This document shows positions 13,386 to 13,782 of a stretch of 13,782 bases of DNA, piece after piece. The notes below the pieces were generated by a model. That model did no database searches. It saw only the letters and a list, made by a program, of their open reading frames with translations, and was not told the DNA's origin. Source of the stretch: UBA7692 sp964552715 (GTDB lineage Bacteria > Bacteroidota > Bacteroidia > Chitinophagales > LD1); the NCBI GenBank assembly GCA_964552715.1, contig CAZKHZ010000096.1:1-13782 (forward strand), written 5' to 3'. Position 1 is the first letter of the stretch, and each line of letters begins with the position of its first letter. A program made the position numbers and the translations under genes.

Positions 13386-13782
13386 TTGACAAATCTTTGA
13401 ACCTGCCTGAATTGCTTTTGAACGCTCCTGATTGCCACTTTGACGCTCCTGATTGTCATTTTGACGGTTCTGAATCGTTTTTTAGGTCTCCTGATTCACT
13501 TTTAGAGTGTCCTGATTCGTTTTTTGATAGTCCTGAAAAATCAGGAGGGTTGAAAAACGATTCAGAGGTATTAACGGACGCGTCAGGGATGTCAAAAAAC
13601 GATTCAGCGGGGTTGGCGGACGTGTCAGGACTATCAAAAAACGAATCAGTGGGGTTGGCGGACGTGTCAGGACTATCAAAAAACGATTCAGCGGGGTTTA
13701 AGAGCATGTTTGCAGGGTTCAAGAGCGTGTTTGCAGGGTTCAAGAGCCAATCAGCGGGGTTAAAAAACGAGTTGGCAGGGTT
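13386..13782. repeat. Bidirectional array of 21-bp units with central inversion
   Basis: Left-arm units start at 13407, 13428, 13449, 13470, 13491 and 13512 (a degenerate one at 13386) with pattern CTGATTCnnTTTTTGA. At 13531-13546 the palindrome TCCTGA-AAAA-TCAGGA reverses the orientation. Right-arm units start at 13545 and every 21 bp to 13755, giving eleven complete units and part of a twelfth cut by the window edge. Every period is exactly 21 bp. Unit 13671-13691 is the reverse complement of 13512-13532 with one mismatch. A 42-bp higher order is clear: six-A tracts start at 13594, 13636, 13678 and 13762, six-T tracts at 13478 and 13520, mirrored about 13538.5. Both strands stay open: heptapeptides of the SPDSFFD kind and of the SGLSKND kind. 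Whether it is coding, structural or an iteron-like site is unknown. Confidence 0.95.

Noticed and set aside
13456..13743. A 95-aa minus-strand gene within the repeat array
   Set aside because: The frame consists only of array repeats, remains open past its Met to the window edge, and ends in the left arm; the plus strand is equally open, so openness alone does not support a gene.
13386..13782. CRISPR array
   Set aside because: Units are contiguous at 21 bp with no unique spacers, they switch orientation in the middle, and no cas gene is present.

Overview
The window looks like a chromosomal segment of a Bacteroidota bacterium, probably near the Chitinophagia/Sphingobacteriia. The evidence is a TonB-dependent receptor with an N-terminal carboxypeptidase-like domain coupled to a DUF4249-type lipoprotein, an OstA-like envelope protein, a Crp/Fnr regulator with the Bacteroidota-style YPAS motif, AT-rich DNA, no clear Shine-Dalgarno sequences, and TAnnTTTG-like promoter boxes. 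No rRNA, tRNA, CRISPR array, transposase or phage gene was recognised.

Layout. 1-2577 (minus strand): a secreted fasciclin-domain lipoprotein with its own promoter and terminator, then a two-gene unit in which a Crp/Fnr regulator precedes, by 2 bp, a 12-helix membrane protein resembling heme-copper oxidase subunit I. 2770-3162 (plus): a small acidic conserved-looking protein. 3176-6717 (minus): TonB receptor and DUF4249 lipoprotein with an ATGA stop/start overlap. 6718-7367: a gene-free stretch with degenerate direct repeats and an intrinsic terminator. 7368-10118 (minus): three envelope genes (DUF4230-like membrane-anchored protein, LEA-2 lipoprotein, OstA-like periplasmic protein). 10119-10345: two strong hairpins, one of them a terminator. 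10346-11113 (minus): mazG, divergent from ftcD at 11149-12798 (plus), with only 35 bp between the start codons. 12799-13782: no intact gene; short repeats, a decayed secreted-protein gene start, and an array of 21-bp units running off the window edge.

How the genes work together. The receptor/DUF4249 pair probably handles uptake or surface binding of an unknown substrate. OstA-like, LEA-2 and DUF4230-like proteins form an envelope cluster. FtcD carries out the folate-linked last steps of histidine degradation, and MazG hydrolyses nucleoside triphosphates. The Crp regulator most likely controls the membrane protein encoded just after it.

The most unusual features are non-genic. The array at 13386-13782 has units of exactly 21 bp that switch orientation at a palindrome near 13538 and stay open for translation on both strands. 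Heptanucleotide repeats also lie inside the signal-peptide-coding parts of both the TonB receptor and its partner, which suggests possible phase variation. All family assignments come from reading the sequence without database searches.
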